Source: Streptomyces sp. CCM_MD2014 (GTDB lineage Bacteria; Actinomycetota; Actinomycetes; Streptomycetales; Streptomycetaceae). Taken from it: DNA of 64,000 nt. The notes beneath the pieces were generated by a model. It saw only the letters and a list, made by a program, of their open reading frames with translations. It was not told where the DNA came from and searched no databases. This document shows, piece after piece, positions 10,187 through 17,946 of the stretch. Positions within the stretch are counted from its first letter, which is position 1, and every line of letters begins with the position of its first letter. The stretch is from positions 1,240,001 through 1,304,000 of the forward strand of contig NZ_CP009754.1 of assembly GCF_000772045.1 (NCBI RefSeq), written 5' to 3'. The position numbers were made by a program, and so were the translations under genes.

Positions 10187-11956
10187 TCAGCTGTAGACGC
10201 CGAACTCGTACAGCGAGTAGCCGTAACCCGTGCCGCGTGCGGTGCCGTTGACGCGTACGTAGCGGCCGGTGCCGGTCACATCGAGGGTGTCGACGCCGCC
10301 GTTGCCGTCGGTCACCGTGGACACGGTCCGCCAGGTCCGGCCGTCGTCGGAGGTCTGGACGGTGTAGGCCTTGGCGTACGACGCCTCCCAGTACAGCTGG
10401 ACGTGCCGGAACGTGGTGCGCGTGCCCAGGTCCACCTGGAGCCACTGCGGGTCGCTCCAGTCGCTGGCCCAGCGTGTGTCCGGGTTGCCGTCGACGGCGT
10501 TGGCGGCGGTGCAGGGGCAGTCGCCGTAGCCCGGCTGGAAGGAGGAGGCGGTGGCCGGCCTGCCGAGGGCGACGTTGGTGCCGTCCACGGCCGGCGGCAC
10601 GACCCGCGCCGAGAGGGTCTCGACGCCGACGTTGCCCCTGCCGTCGGTGGCCTTGACGTACAGCTTCCAGACGCCGGGCCGGTCGGGGGCGGTCACCGAG
10701 AGCCGTCCGCCGCCGAGGTCGGTGAAGGGCATCGGGGTCAGCTGCTTGCTCTGGTCGATGTAGTTGCTGTTGGAGAGCACCTCGTACGCGATCGGGTCGC
10801 CGTCGGGGTCGGAGGCGCGCACGGTCAGGACCAGGGCCTTGCCGGCCTGCACCCGGCCCGCGTCGCCCTCGACGCCGAACCCGGAGACGACGGGCGGGGT
10901 GTTGTCGCGCGAGGTGTCGCCGCCGTAGGCCCGCTTCACGGCGTAGTACGACAGGCGTTTCTGCCCTGCCGGGAGCAGGTTGAACCAGATGCCGCCGAAG
11001 TCGTACTCGGTGCCGTAGTGGAAGAGGGTCGCGCCCAGGGCGACGCCCCGGTGCCCGGTGACGCAGTTCCAGGCGTCCGTGTAACCCTGCGCCTTGGCCT
11101 GGTCGGTGGGTTCCTTCGGTACGCCGTTGGCGTCGTCCGGCACCTCCCACTCGCCGGCCGGTCCGGACTCGGTGACGATGTACGGCTTGGTGTAGCCGCC
11201 CTGTTCCCACGCGGAGCGCACGTCGCACACGGCGTCGTAGGAGTTGACGGCGTACAGGTCGAGGTCGGGGGCGTTCTTCTTGTAGTAGGGCCAGGCGCCG
11301 ACCCAGGCGTCGGTGGAGGTGACCGGGTGGTTCGGGTCGACGGCGTGGATCTTCTTGGTGACGTCGTTGACGAAGGTCGTGTAGGCGTCGCGCTGGCGCT
11401 CCAGCTCGTCGCCGCCGTAGCAGTTCTGCAGGCCGAGCACCGACTCGTTGCCGACGTTCCACATCAGGACGCCGGGGTGGTCCTTGTACTCCTGCACCCA
11501 GCGCGGGAACTCGGCGAGCATCCGGTCCTTGTACGCGGTGTCGGTCAGGTAGTCGACGCAGCCGCCGCTGCCCGGGCCGCCGCCGGGCTGGAGCCAGAAG
11601 CCCGCGATGACCTTGACGCCGTGGGCGGCGGCGGAGTCGAGGAGCGGGCGGCTGCTCGCGTCGGTGCCCCAGGTGCGGATGGTGTTGACGCCCATGGAGC
11701 GCAGGTCGGGCATGTACCGGTCGGCGTCGGCGGGGGACGGGCCCCAGGTCAGCCCCTTGACGGTGTACGGGCTGCCGTCCACGGTCAGTTGCCAGTTGCC
11801 CTGGTTTCCGGTGACCTGCACGACGCTGCCGGCGGCGTGCGCCTGAGTCGCGGGCAGGGCGGTGAGTGCGCCGACGGTGAGCAGGCCGGCGGTGAGGGGG
11901 GCGGTGAGTCTGCGGGGTGGGGAGAGTCTGCGGGTGGGGGTGCGGGGTCGGCTCAT
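10187..11956 (-). CDS. Secreted clan GH-A glycoside hydrolase with C-terminal discoidin (CBM32) domain
   Basis: This 589-residue protein has a signal peptide ending near ATQAHA (residue ~38). The catalytic TIM barrel resembles GH2/GH5 enzymes: the acid/base motif WNVGNES (Glu near 171) and nucleophile motif VTESGPAG (Glu near 263) are both present. An immunoglobulin-like linker (~residues 345-440) leads to an F5/8 type C sugar-binding domain (~445-589, with NALGRPATASS-like and RWASDWSDPQWLQVDLG segments). The start is the ATG at 11956, after GGAGAGAC; longer frames read through non-coding DNA. The substrate is inferred from neighbours to be beta-1,3-glucan or its branches. The GH family number is uncertain. 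Confidence 0.85.
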   Translation of the reverse strand: MSRPRTPTRRLSPPRRLTAPLTAGLLTVGALTALPATQAHAAGSVVQVTGNQGNWQLTVDGSPYTVKGLTWGPSPADADRYMPDLRSMGVNTIRTWGTDASSRPLLDSAAAHGVKVIAGFWLQPGGGPGSGGCVDYLTDTAYKDRMLAEFPRWVQEYKDHPGVLMWNVGNESVLGLQNCYGGDELERQRDAYTTFVNDVTKKIHAVDPNHPVTSTDAWVGAWPYYKKNAPDLDLYAVNSYDAVCDVRSAWEQGGYTKPYIVTESGPAGEWEVPDDANGVPKEPTDQAKAQGYTDAWNCVTGHRGVALGATLFHYGTEYDFGGIWFNLLPAGQKRLSYYAVKRAYGGDTSRDNTPPVVSGFGVEGDAGRVQAGKALVLTVRASDPDGDPIAYEVLSNSNYIDQSKQLTPMPFTDLGGGRLSVTAPDRPGVWKLYVKATDGRGNVGVETLSARVVPPAVDGTNVALGRPATASSFQPGYGDCPCTAANAVDGNPDTRWASDWSDPQWLQVDLGTRTTFRHVQLYWEASYAKAYTVQTSDDGRTWRTVSTVTDGNGGVDTLDVTGTGRYVRVNGTARGTGYGYSLYEFGVYS

Positions 11957-11991
11957 GGGGGTCTCTCCGGTCTGCGGGATACGGGGGGGGG

Positions 11992-12032
11992 CGGCCCGGC
12001 CGTCGCGGGGACGGACGTGGACGGCCGGGCCG
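11992..12032. terminator. Hairpin between the DUF1996 gene and the clan GH-A hydrolase gene
   Basis: Arms 11992-12004 and 12020-12032 pair perfectly over 13 GC-rich bases with a 15-base loop, 23 bp after the DUF1996 stop on the minus strand. It probably ends or attenuates that transcript before the next hydrolase gene. Confidence 0.6.
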
Positions 12033-12054
12033 GTCGTTGGGGGCGCGCGCCGGG

Positions 12055-13140
12055 TCAGGGCAGTTCGTAGTCGTCGTTCAGCGCGGCGCCCGCCTCCGGG
12101 TGGGTCTGGTCGTAACCGCGCGCGTCGCACTGCAGTCCGCCGACGATGCAGTGGCCGACCATGGCGTCGAGGGTCGCCTCGTCCCAGGCGTTGAAGAAGT
12201 CGTAGTGGAACGAGTAACTCGCACCGCTGGCCAGTCGTACGCGGGAGAGGTCGCCGTTGACCGGGAACGCCATCTTGAACTCGATCATCGGCAGGGCGAC
12301 GGGGTGGTCGGCCGGGCAGATGTTGTTGTTGGTCCCGGGGTTGACCACCGGATACGCCATGTGGCTCTTGTGGTCAGGTGTGTCCAGGTTCTTGCCGTCC
12401 CAGCAACTGGGCGCCTGGAAACGGATGTTGACCTGAACCTCCGGCCGCTCCGGGCAGTCGGTCGGGAAGCCGACGTTGAAGAAGCTGTCGCCGCACTCCC
12501 AGCCCTCGACGAAGCCGGGGTGGTCGCGGAACTCCCGGGCGCTCTGCATCGGGTCGGCGACGACGTAGCGCAGTCCCTTCGGGAAGGGCCGCACACTGGT
12601 GTAGTCGGTGACGCCGGCCTTGTAGTAGATGGTCTGCGGGCCGACCGGGAGCACGGGGCGGTCGCCGTCGTACATCGTCGGCATCCAGTAGGCCGAGCGG
12701 TCGCCGGGTGCCAGGCAGGTGGTGGACCCGGCGTCGAGCGAGGCCGTGGTGCTGTTGGCGTCGGTCGTCGTGTTGCCCATGAACGTGTGGTCGTGCGACG
12801 TGCCGGGCTGCTGCGGGAAGACGATCGGGTCGTCGGGTGCCGTGTGGGTGACCGAGCAGTTGGCCTGGAACTCGTGGAAGTAGCGGTGCGGCGGCTCCTT
12901 CGTGGACGGGGTGACGCCGGTGACCGGCGGGTTCGCGGGGATGTAGCCGTCACCGTCCGGGTCCTCGGGCGAGGCGGCCGTCGAGACCGCCATGGTGTGC
13001 CCGGCGGGCGCCGCCGGGGCGGCGGCCGGGGCCGGCGCCGGGGCGTCCGCGTTGGCGGCGACCGTGCCGATGCCGATCGAGGTCAGCAGTATCGCGCTCG
13101 CGACGAGGGTGCCGGACAGAACTTTCGATCTCCGTGGCAT
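12055..13140 (-). CDS. Secreted DUF1996 protein
   Basis: This 361-residue protein has a signal peptide (residues ~1-33, ending VAANADA) and an Ala/Pro-rich spacer. The mature part matches DUF1996, a family of fungi and actinobacteria: HTFMGN with conserved His and Asn, YWMPTMYDGD, CGDSFFNVGFPTDC and CWDGKNLDTPDHKSHMAYP. Several paired cysteines fit an extracellular fold. The family has no established activity; conserved His, Asp and Trp residues suggest carbohydrate binding or cleavage. It starts at ATG 13140, right after GGAGGTCTCC, under a strong promoter with a LacI operator, divergent from the GH55 gene, so it is expected to be induced with the glucanases. Confidence 0.85.
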   Translation of the reverse strand: MPRRSKVLSGTLVASAILLTSIGIGTVAANADAPAPAPAAAPAAPAGHTMAVSTAASPEDPDGDGYIPANPPVTGVTPSTKEPPHRYFHEFQANCSVTHTAPDDPIVFPQQPGTSHDHTFMGNTTTDANSTTASLDAGSTTCLAPGDRSAYWMPTMYDGDRPVLPVGPQTIYYKAGVTDYTSVRPFPKGLRYVVADPMQSAREFRDHPGFVEGWECGDSFFNVGFPTDCPERPEVQVNIRFQAPSCWDGKNLDTPDHKSHMAYPVVNPGTNNNICPADHPVALPMIEFKMAFPVNGDLSRVRLASGASYSFHYDFFNAWDEATLDAMVGHCIVGGLQCDARGYDQTHPEAGAALNDDYELP

Positions 13141-13172
13141 GGAGACCTCCTGAGAAGGTCGGGGAAAATCTC

Positions 13173-13186
13173 GGAGAGCGCTCTCC
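13173..13186. promoter_or_regulatory. LacI-type operator GGAGAGCGCTCTCC before the DUF1996 gene
   Basis: A perfect 14-bp palindrome located just downstream of the predicted -10 box (13195-13200) of the minus-strand promoter, in the region of the transcription start. It is the best match to the GAGCGCTC core in the window. Confidence 0.75.
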
Positions 13187-13194
13187 CGACTCGG

Positions 13195-13223
13195 AGTGTT
13201 GAGGGCGCAAGGGAGGGTGTCAA
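13195..13223 (-). promoter_or_regulatory. Predicted promoter of the DUF1996 gene
   Basis: On the minus strand a consensus TTGACA (13223-13218) is followed after 17 bases by AACACT (13200-13195). The operator at 13173-13186 follows at once, as expected for a LacI-repressed promoter. Confidence 0.6.
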
Positions 13224-13310
13224 GGGATTCGACGGGCTGGGCGGCGGTGGCGGCAACTTCCGCAGTGCTCCTACTTGTTGAACACAGAGCACAAGAAGCG
13301 GTCGCAACTC

Positions 13311-13340
13311 TTGACGTGTCCGTGCCGACAGATGAAGAGT
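13311..13340 (+). promoter_or_regulatory. Predicted promoter of the GH55 gene
   Basis: TTGACG (13311-13316) and a weak AAGAGT (13335-13340) are 18 bases apart on the plus strand. The operator at 13351-13360 lies 10 bases further on, mirroring the arrangement on the other strand. Confidence 0.45.
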
Positions 13341-13350
13341 GCACTCCCAG

Positions 13351-13360
13351 AGAGCGCTCC
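13351..13360. promoter_or_regulatory. LacI-type operator before the GH55 gene
   Basis: AGAGCGCTCC has the perfect GAGCGCTC core (13352-13359) shared with 7540-7549 and 13173-13186. It lies 45 bases before the GH55 start codon and downstream of its predicted promoter. Confidence 0.65.
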
Positions 13361-13405
13361 CCCACCTCCACTGCGTTCACTTCCCGAACAAGGAGAGCCC
13401 CCCAC

Positions 13406-15205
13406 ATGCCCTCTTCCCCCACGCACTCTCCCCTGCCCGAACCCCCCGGACCGCGTCGCCGCAGCCTCCTCGCGGCGGCCGCCGCGGCCCCCGTGCTGAC
13501 CTCCCTCGCCGGTGCGGGAGCCGCCCGGGCCGTCGACTCCCCCGACGGCCCCCGCGCGCTGCCCGGCGGCGGTGACCTCGGGCCCAACGTCATCGTCTTC
13601 GACCCGTCCACGGCGGACATCCAGGGCCGGCTGGACGAGATCTTCAAGCAGCAGGAGTCGGCCCAGTTCGGCACCGGCCGCTACGCGCTGCTGTTCAAAC
13701 CCGGCACCTACCACGGGCTCAACGCCCAGCTCGGCTTCTACACCTCGATCGCGGGCCTCGGCCTCTCCCCCGACGACACCACCATCAACGGCGACGTCAC
13801 GGTCGACGCCGGCTGGTTCGACGGCAACGCCACGCAGAACTTCTGGCGTTCGGCGGAGAACCTCGCCCTGGTCCCGGTCAGCGGCACCAACCGCTGGGCG
13901 GTCTCGCAGGCGGCGCCCTTCCGGCGCATGCACGTGCGCGGCGGCCTCAACCTCGCCCCCGACGGCTACGGCTGGGCCAGCGGCGGCTACATCGCCGACA
14001 GCCGGATCGACGGTGAGGTCGGCCCGTACTCGCAGCAGCAGTGGTACACCCGGGACAGCTCGGTCGGCGGCTGGCTCAACGCCGTGTGGAACATGGTGTT
14101 CTCCGGCGTGGAGGGCGCGCCCGCGCAGAGCTTCCCCGAGCCGCCGTACACCACGCTGGAGACCACGCCCGTCTCCCGTGAGAAGCCGTTCCTGTACCTC
14201 GAGGGCGACGAGTACCGCGTCTTCCTCCCGGACAAGCGCACCGACGCCCGGGGCGTCTCCTGGGGCAACGGCACCCCGCGCGGCACCTCGCTCCCCCTGT
14301 CCGGCTTCTACGTCGCCAAGCCCGGCGACTCGGCGGCCACCCTCAACCAGGCGCTGGAGCAGGGCCTGCACCTGCTGCTGACGCCGGGCATCTACCACCT
14401 CGACCAGACCGTAGACGTCAAGCGCGCGGGCACGGTCGTCCTGGGCCTCGGCTACGCCACCCTCGTCCCCGACAACGGCGTCACCGCGCTGAGGGTCGCC
14501 GACGTGGACGGCGTACGGCTGGCCGGGTTCCTCGTGGACGCCGGTCCGGTCAACTCCGCGACGCTGCTGGAGATCGGGCCCGAGGGGGCGTCGGCGGACC
14601 ATGCGGCCAACCCCACCACCGTGCAGGACGTGTTCGTCCGGATCGGCGGCGCGGGCCCCGGCAAGGCCACGACCAGCATGGTGGTCAACAGCCGGCACAC
14701 GATCGTCGACCACACCTGGGTGTGGCGCGCCGACCACGGCGACGGCGTCGGCTGGGAGACCAACCGCGCCGACTACGGCGTGGTGGTCAACGGCGACGAC
14801 GTACTGATCACCGGCCTGTTCGTCGAGCACTTCAACAAGTACGACGTGCAGTGGAACGGCGAGCGGGGCCGCACGGTCTTCTTCCAGAACGAGAAGGCCT
14901 ACGACGCCCCCGACCAGGCCGCGATCCAGAACGGCTCGGTCAAGGGGTACGCCGCCTACAAGGTCGGGGACGACGTCACCGAGCACGAGGGCTGGGGCAT
15001 GGGCAGCTACTGCTACTACAACGTGAACCCGTCCATCGTGCAGCACCACGGTTTCGCCGCGCCGACCCGGTCGGGGGTGCGCTTCCACGGGCTGCTCGTG
15101 GTGTCGCTGGGCGGCCAGGGACAGTACGAGTGCGTCATCAACGACACCGGTGCGCCCACGTCGGGGACGGACACCGTGCCGTCGAAGGTGGTGCAGTACC
15201 CCTGA
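13406..15205 (+). CDS. Secreted GH55 exo-beta-1,3-glucanase
   Basis: This 599-residue enzyme has a Tat-like signal (RRRSLLAAAAAAP, cleavage near AARA, residue ~42). The rest is a double right-handed beta-helix typical of GH55. The first half has FKPGTYHGLNAQLGFYTSI; the second repeats the theme with LLTPGIYHLDQTVDVK. The conserved catalytic region LFVEHFNKYDVQWNGERGRT is near residues 470-495. Known bacterial GH55 enzymes release glucose or short oligomers from laminarin by inversion, and the absence of an extra binding module fits that type. The start is the ATG at 13406 after AAGGAGAG; upstream in-frame codons overlap the operator and are rejected. Confidence 0.93.
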   Translation: MPSSPTHSPLPEPPGPRRRSLLAAAAAAPVLTSLAGAGAARAVDSPDGPRALPGGGDLGPNVIVFDPSTADIQGRLDEIFKQQESAQFGTGRYALLFKPGTYHGLNAQLGFYTSIAGLGLSPDDTTINGDVTVDAGWFDGNATQNFWRSAENLALVPVSGTNRWAVSQAAPFRRMHVRGGLNLAPDGYGWASGGYIADSRIDGEVGPYSQQQWYTRDSSVGGWLNAVWNMVFSGVEGAPAQSFPEPPYTTLETTPVSREKPFLYLEGDEYRVFLPDKRTDARGVSWGNGTPRGTSLPLSGFYVAKPGDSAATLNQALEQGLHLLLTPGIYHLDQTVDVKRAGTVVLGLGYATLVPDNGVTALRVADVDGVRLAGFLVDAGPVNSATLLEIGPEGASADHAANPTTVQDVFVRIGGAGPGKATTSMVVNSRHTIVDHTWVWRADHGDGVGWETNRADYGVVVNGDDVLITGLFVEHFNKYDVQWNGERGRTVFFQNEKAYDAPDQAAIQNGSVKGYAAYKVGDDVTEHEGWGMGSYCYYNVNPSIVQHHGFAAPTRSGVRFHGLLVVSLGGQGQYECVINDTGAPTSGTDTVPSKVVQYP

Positions 15206-15211
15206 GCCGTG

Positions 15212-15249
15212 CTGCCCCGGGCGTCCCGCAGCGGGGGTGCCCGGGGCAG
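15212..15249. terminator. Bidirectional terminator between GH55 and GntR genes
   Basis: CTGCCCCGGGC (15212-15222) pairs perfectly with GCCCGGGGCAG (15239-15249), with a small inner CCC/GGG pairing in the loop. It lies between two convergent genes, 7 bp after the GH55 stop. Confidence 0.8.
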
Positions 15250-15298
15250 GCGGGGGCGGCCGTCTCCCGTGGAGCTCGCAGGTCTCGGTGGCGGCAGG

Positions 15299-16054
15299 TC
15301 ATCCGGCATCGCCCGGGCTCGCGTTCGGCAGGCCCGGTGACCGGGCGATCTCTCGTTCGGCGGCTTCGATCAGGGCCAGTGCGGCCTCGGCCGCGGCCTC
15401 GGGGTCGCGCGCTTCGACGGCCCGCACGATGGCGCGGTGCCCCGGCAACGAGGCTTCCACCGCTCCCGGGGTCTGCGTGCTGATGAGGAAGCTGTGCTCC
15501 AGGGCGATCTCGACGGCCCGGCCGAGTGAGCCGATGAGACGGTTGCCGCTGGCGGCGAGCAGGGCCCGGTGGAAGGCGAGGTCGGCCTCGACGTAGCCAC
15601 TGCGGCCGGGTGCCGCCGCCGCGGCCTCCATGGCGGCCAGCGACTCGTGCAGGACGCGCAGGTCGTCGGGTCCGGCCCGGTGGGCGGCGAGCCGGGCCGC
15701 CTTCGGCTCGACGATCAGGCGCAGTTCGCCCGTGTCGCGCAGCAGGGACGCGGCGTCCCCGTCCTGCTTCCAGCGCAGGACGTCCCGGTCGAGATGGTTC
15801 CAGTGCTCCGGAGGCAGCACCCGGGTGCCGGTGCGCGGTCGTACGCGCAGCATCCCCTTGGCCATCAGTGCCTTGACCGCTTCTCGCACCACTCCGCGGC
15901 TGACGCCCAGGTCGGCCGCGAGCGCGTCCTCGACGGGCAGCGGGTCCCCCGGGTTCCAGACGCCGCCCACGACGCGCCGCCCCAGTTCGTCGACCACACG
16001 CTGGTGCGTGGTCGGGAAGTGTCCCACGATCTCTGCCCGCCCCCTGGACGCCAT
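15299..16054 (-). CDS. GntR/FadR-family (FCD) regulator of the pentonate genes
   Basis: This 251-residue regulator has an N-terminal winged helix-turn-helix (LPVEDALAADLGVSRGVVRE, residues ~38-58) and a C-terminal FCD ligand domain with the metal-binding histidines expected in DLAFHRALL and PGHRAIV. It is divergent from the dehydratase gene at 16162. The palindrome AATCATTTAATGATT at 16061-16075 begins 7 bases before its start codon. FCD regulators beside sugar-acid dehydratases usually sense the sugar acid or its keto-deoxy product, so repression of both genes relieved by a pentonate is the simplest reading. Confidence 0.9.
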   Translation of the reverse strand: MASRGRAEIVGHFPTTHQRVVDELGRRVVGGVWNPGDPLPVEDALAADLGVSRGVVREAVKALMAKGMLRVRPRTGTRVLPPEHWNHLDRDVLRWKQDGDAASLLRDTGELRLIVEPKAARLAAHRAGPDDLRVLHESLAAMEAAAAAPGRSGYVEADLAFHRALLAASGNRLIGSLGRAVEIALEHSFLISTQTPGAVEASLPGHRAIVRAVEARDPEAAAEAALALIEAAEREIARSPGLPNASPGDAG

Positions 16055-16060
16055 TCATCG

Positions 16061-16075
16061 AATCATTTAATGATT
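16061..16075. promoter_or_regulatory. GntR operator AATCATTTAATGATT
   Basis: A perfect 7+1+7 palindrome, AT-rich in a GC-rich setting, lies 7 bases before the GntR start and 86 bases before the dehydratase start. Its position in the divergent intergenic region makes it the likely operator for both. Confidence 0.75.
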
Positions 16076-16161
16076 GTGGCACAGGGTATGGCCCCGCGGA
16101 CCCTCACCCGAGAACGCCCCTTCGTGAGACGGACGACGCCACAGCCGACGGGAGTGACCGC

Positions 16162-17898
16162 ATGACCGACGGGCAGAGGACGAGCCGACGCAGCCAGGCG
16201 TGGTTCGGCGCGCAGGGCCGCAGCGGGATGATCTACCGCTCCTGGATGCGCAACCAGGGGTTCGGGCACGAGGTGTTCGACGGGCGCCCCGTCATCGGCA
16301 TCGCGACCAGTGCCTCCGAACTCGCCCCGTGCAACGCCCACCTGACCCGCGTCGCCGAAGCCGTCAAACGCGGCGTGTGGCAGGCGGGCGGGCTGCCGCT
16401 GCAGTTCCCCACCATGGCCACCGGCGAGACCCTGATGCGCCCCACCGCGATGCTGTACCGCAACCTGATGGCGATGGAGGTCGAGGAGCTGATCCGGGCC
16501 AACCCGCTCGACGGGGTCGTGCTGCTGTCCGGCTGTGACAAGACGACCCCCGCCATGCTCATGGGCGCCGCCAGCGTCGACCTGCCCGCCGTGATGGTCA
16601 CCGGCGGGCCGATGCTCAACGGCAAGTACCGGGGTCGGGACGTGGGGTCCGGCACCCACGTGTGGAAGTTCGAGGAGGATCTCAAGGCCGGCCGGATGAC
16701 CCAGGAGGAGTGCTTCTTCGCGGAAGGCTGCATGGCCCGCTCGAACGGGCACTGCATGACGATGGGGACCGCCTCGACGATGGCCTGCGTGGCGGAGGCG
16801 CTCGGCATGCAGCTGCCCGGTTCCGCGGCCTGGCCCGCGGTCGACTCCCGCCGGATGGAGACCGCGCAGGCGGCCGGGCGACGCATCGTGGGGATGGTGG
16901 AGGAGGAGCTGCGCCCCTCTCGGATCCTGACCCGGGAGGCGTTCGAGAACGCCGTCCGGGTCAACGCGGCCATCGGGGGCTCCACGAACGCCGTCATCCA
17001 CCTCACCGCCCTCGCGGGGCGTGTCGGTGTCGAGTTGAGCCTGTCGGACTTCGACGACCTGGTCCGCGAGGTGCCGACGCTGGTCAACCTGATGCCCAGC
17101 GGCACGTACCTCATGGAGGACTTCTGCTACGCGGGCGGCCTGCCGGCCGTCCTGGCCGAGCTGCTCAAGGGCGAGTTGCTGCACGGCGACCAGATCACGG
17201 TCACCGGACGCACCGTCGCCGACAACACCGAGCACGCCGAACACGTCGGCTCCGACGTCATCACCCCTCTCGACGCCCCCTTCCAGCCGGCCGGCACCGG
17301 CATCGCCGTGCTGCGCGGCAACCTGTGCCCCGACGGGGCCGTGATCAAGCAGTCCGCGGCGTCGCCCCACCTGCTCACCCACCGCGGCCCCGCGCGCGTC
17401 TTCGACTCTCCGGAGGCCTACCACGAGGTCGTCGACGACCCGGAACTCGACATCGACGAGAACACCGTCGTCGTCATCCGCAACGCCGGTCCCAAGGGGT
17501 ACCCGGGTATGCCCGAGGTGTCCAACGTCCCGCTCCCCGCCAAGCTGCTGAAGGCCGGCGTCAAGGACCTGGTGCGGGTCTGCGACGGCCGGATGAGCGG
17601 CACGGGGTACGGAACGGTGGTCCTGCACGTGGCGCCCGAGGCCGCCGTCGGCGGACCCCTCGCCCTGGTGCGCGACGGCGACCCCGTCGTCCTCGACGTT
17701 CCGAACCGCACCCTGCACCTGGACGTGGACGACGCCGAGCTCGGTCGGCGCCGAAAGCTGTGGAGGGCGGCCGCCGAGCAGTACGCCGGCGGCTACACCT
17801 GGCTCTACACGCAGCACGTGGAACAGGCCGACCGGGGCGCCGACTTCGATTTCCTGCGCGGACGTCGTGGCCACGGCGTCCCCCGCGACTCCCACTGA
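16162..17898 (+). CDS. IlvD/Edd-family pentonate dehydratase (L-arabinonate or D-xylonate type)
   Basis: This 578-residue iron-sulfur dehydratase carries SGCDKTTPAMLMGA (cluster Cys and catalytic region near residue 130), NGHCMTMGTASTM (second cluster Cys) and GGSTNAVIHL. Length and the MIYRSWMRNQG and APCNAHL segments fit the sugar-acid branch rather than dihydroxyacid dehydratase of branched-chain amino acid synthesis. It would convert a pentonate to 2-keto-3-deoxypentonate in the cytoplasm. It is the first gene of a pair with the FAH-type protein downstream, the next enzyme of the oxidative (Weimberg-type) pathway. Arabinonate and xylonate cannot be told apart here. Confidence 0.85.
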   Translation: MTDGQRTSRRSQAWFGAQGRSGMIYRSWMRNQGFGHEVFDGRPVIGIATSASELAPCNAHLTRVAEAVKRGVWQAGGLPLQFPTMATGETLMRPTAMLYRNLMAMEVEELIRANPLDGVVLLSGCDKTTPAMLMGAASVDLPAVMVTGGPMLNGKYRGRDVGSGTHVWKFEEDLKAGRMTQEECFFAEGCMARSNGHCMTMGTASTMACVAEALGMQLPGSAAWPAVDSRRMETAQAAGRRIVGMVEEELRPSRILTREAFENAVRVNAAIGGSTNAVIHLTALAGRVGVELSLSDFDDLVREVPTLVNLMPSGTYLMEDFCYAGGLPAVLAELLKGELLHGDQITVTGRTVADNTEHAEHVGSDVITPLDAPFQPAGTGIAVLRGNLCPDGAVIKQSAASPHLLTHRGPARVFDSPEAYHEVVDDPELDIDENTVVVIRNAGPKGYPGMPEVSNVPLPAKLLKAGVKDLVRVCDGRMSGTGYGTVVLHVAPEAAVGGPLALVRDGDPVVLDVPNRTLHLDVDDAELGRRRKLWRAAAEQYAGGYTWLYTQHVEQADRGADFDFLRGRRGHGVPRDSH

Positions 17899-17946
17899 GG
17901 CCGGCCCCGGGAACCGTACTCCCCCGACCCCAGGAGAGCATCGATC

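Noticed and set aside
6821..12070. A 1,749-codon open frame on the plus strand, opposite the GH3 and clan GH-A genes
   Set aside because: It is the antisense shadow of GC-rich genes: the translation is low-complexity Gly/Val/Arg/Asp sequence with no domain, and the minus-strand frames encode clear enzymes.
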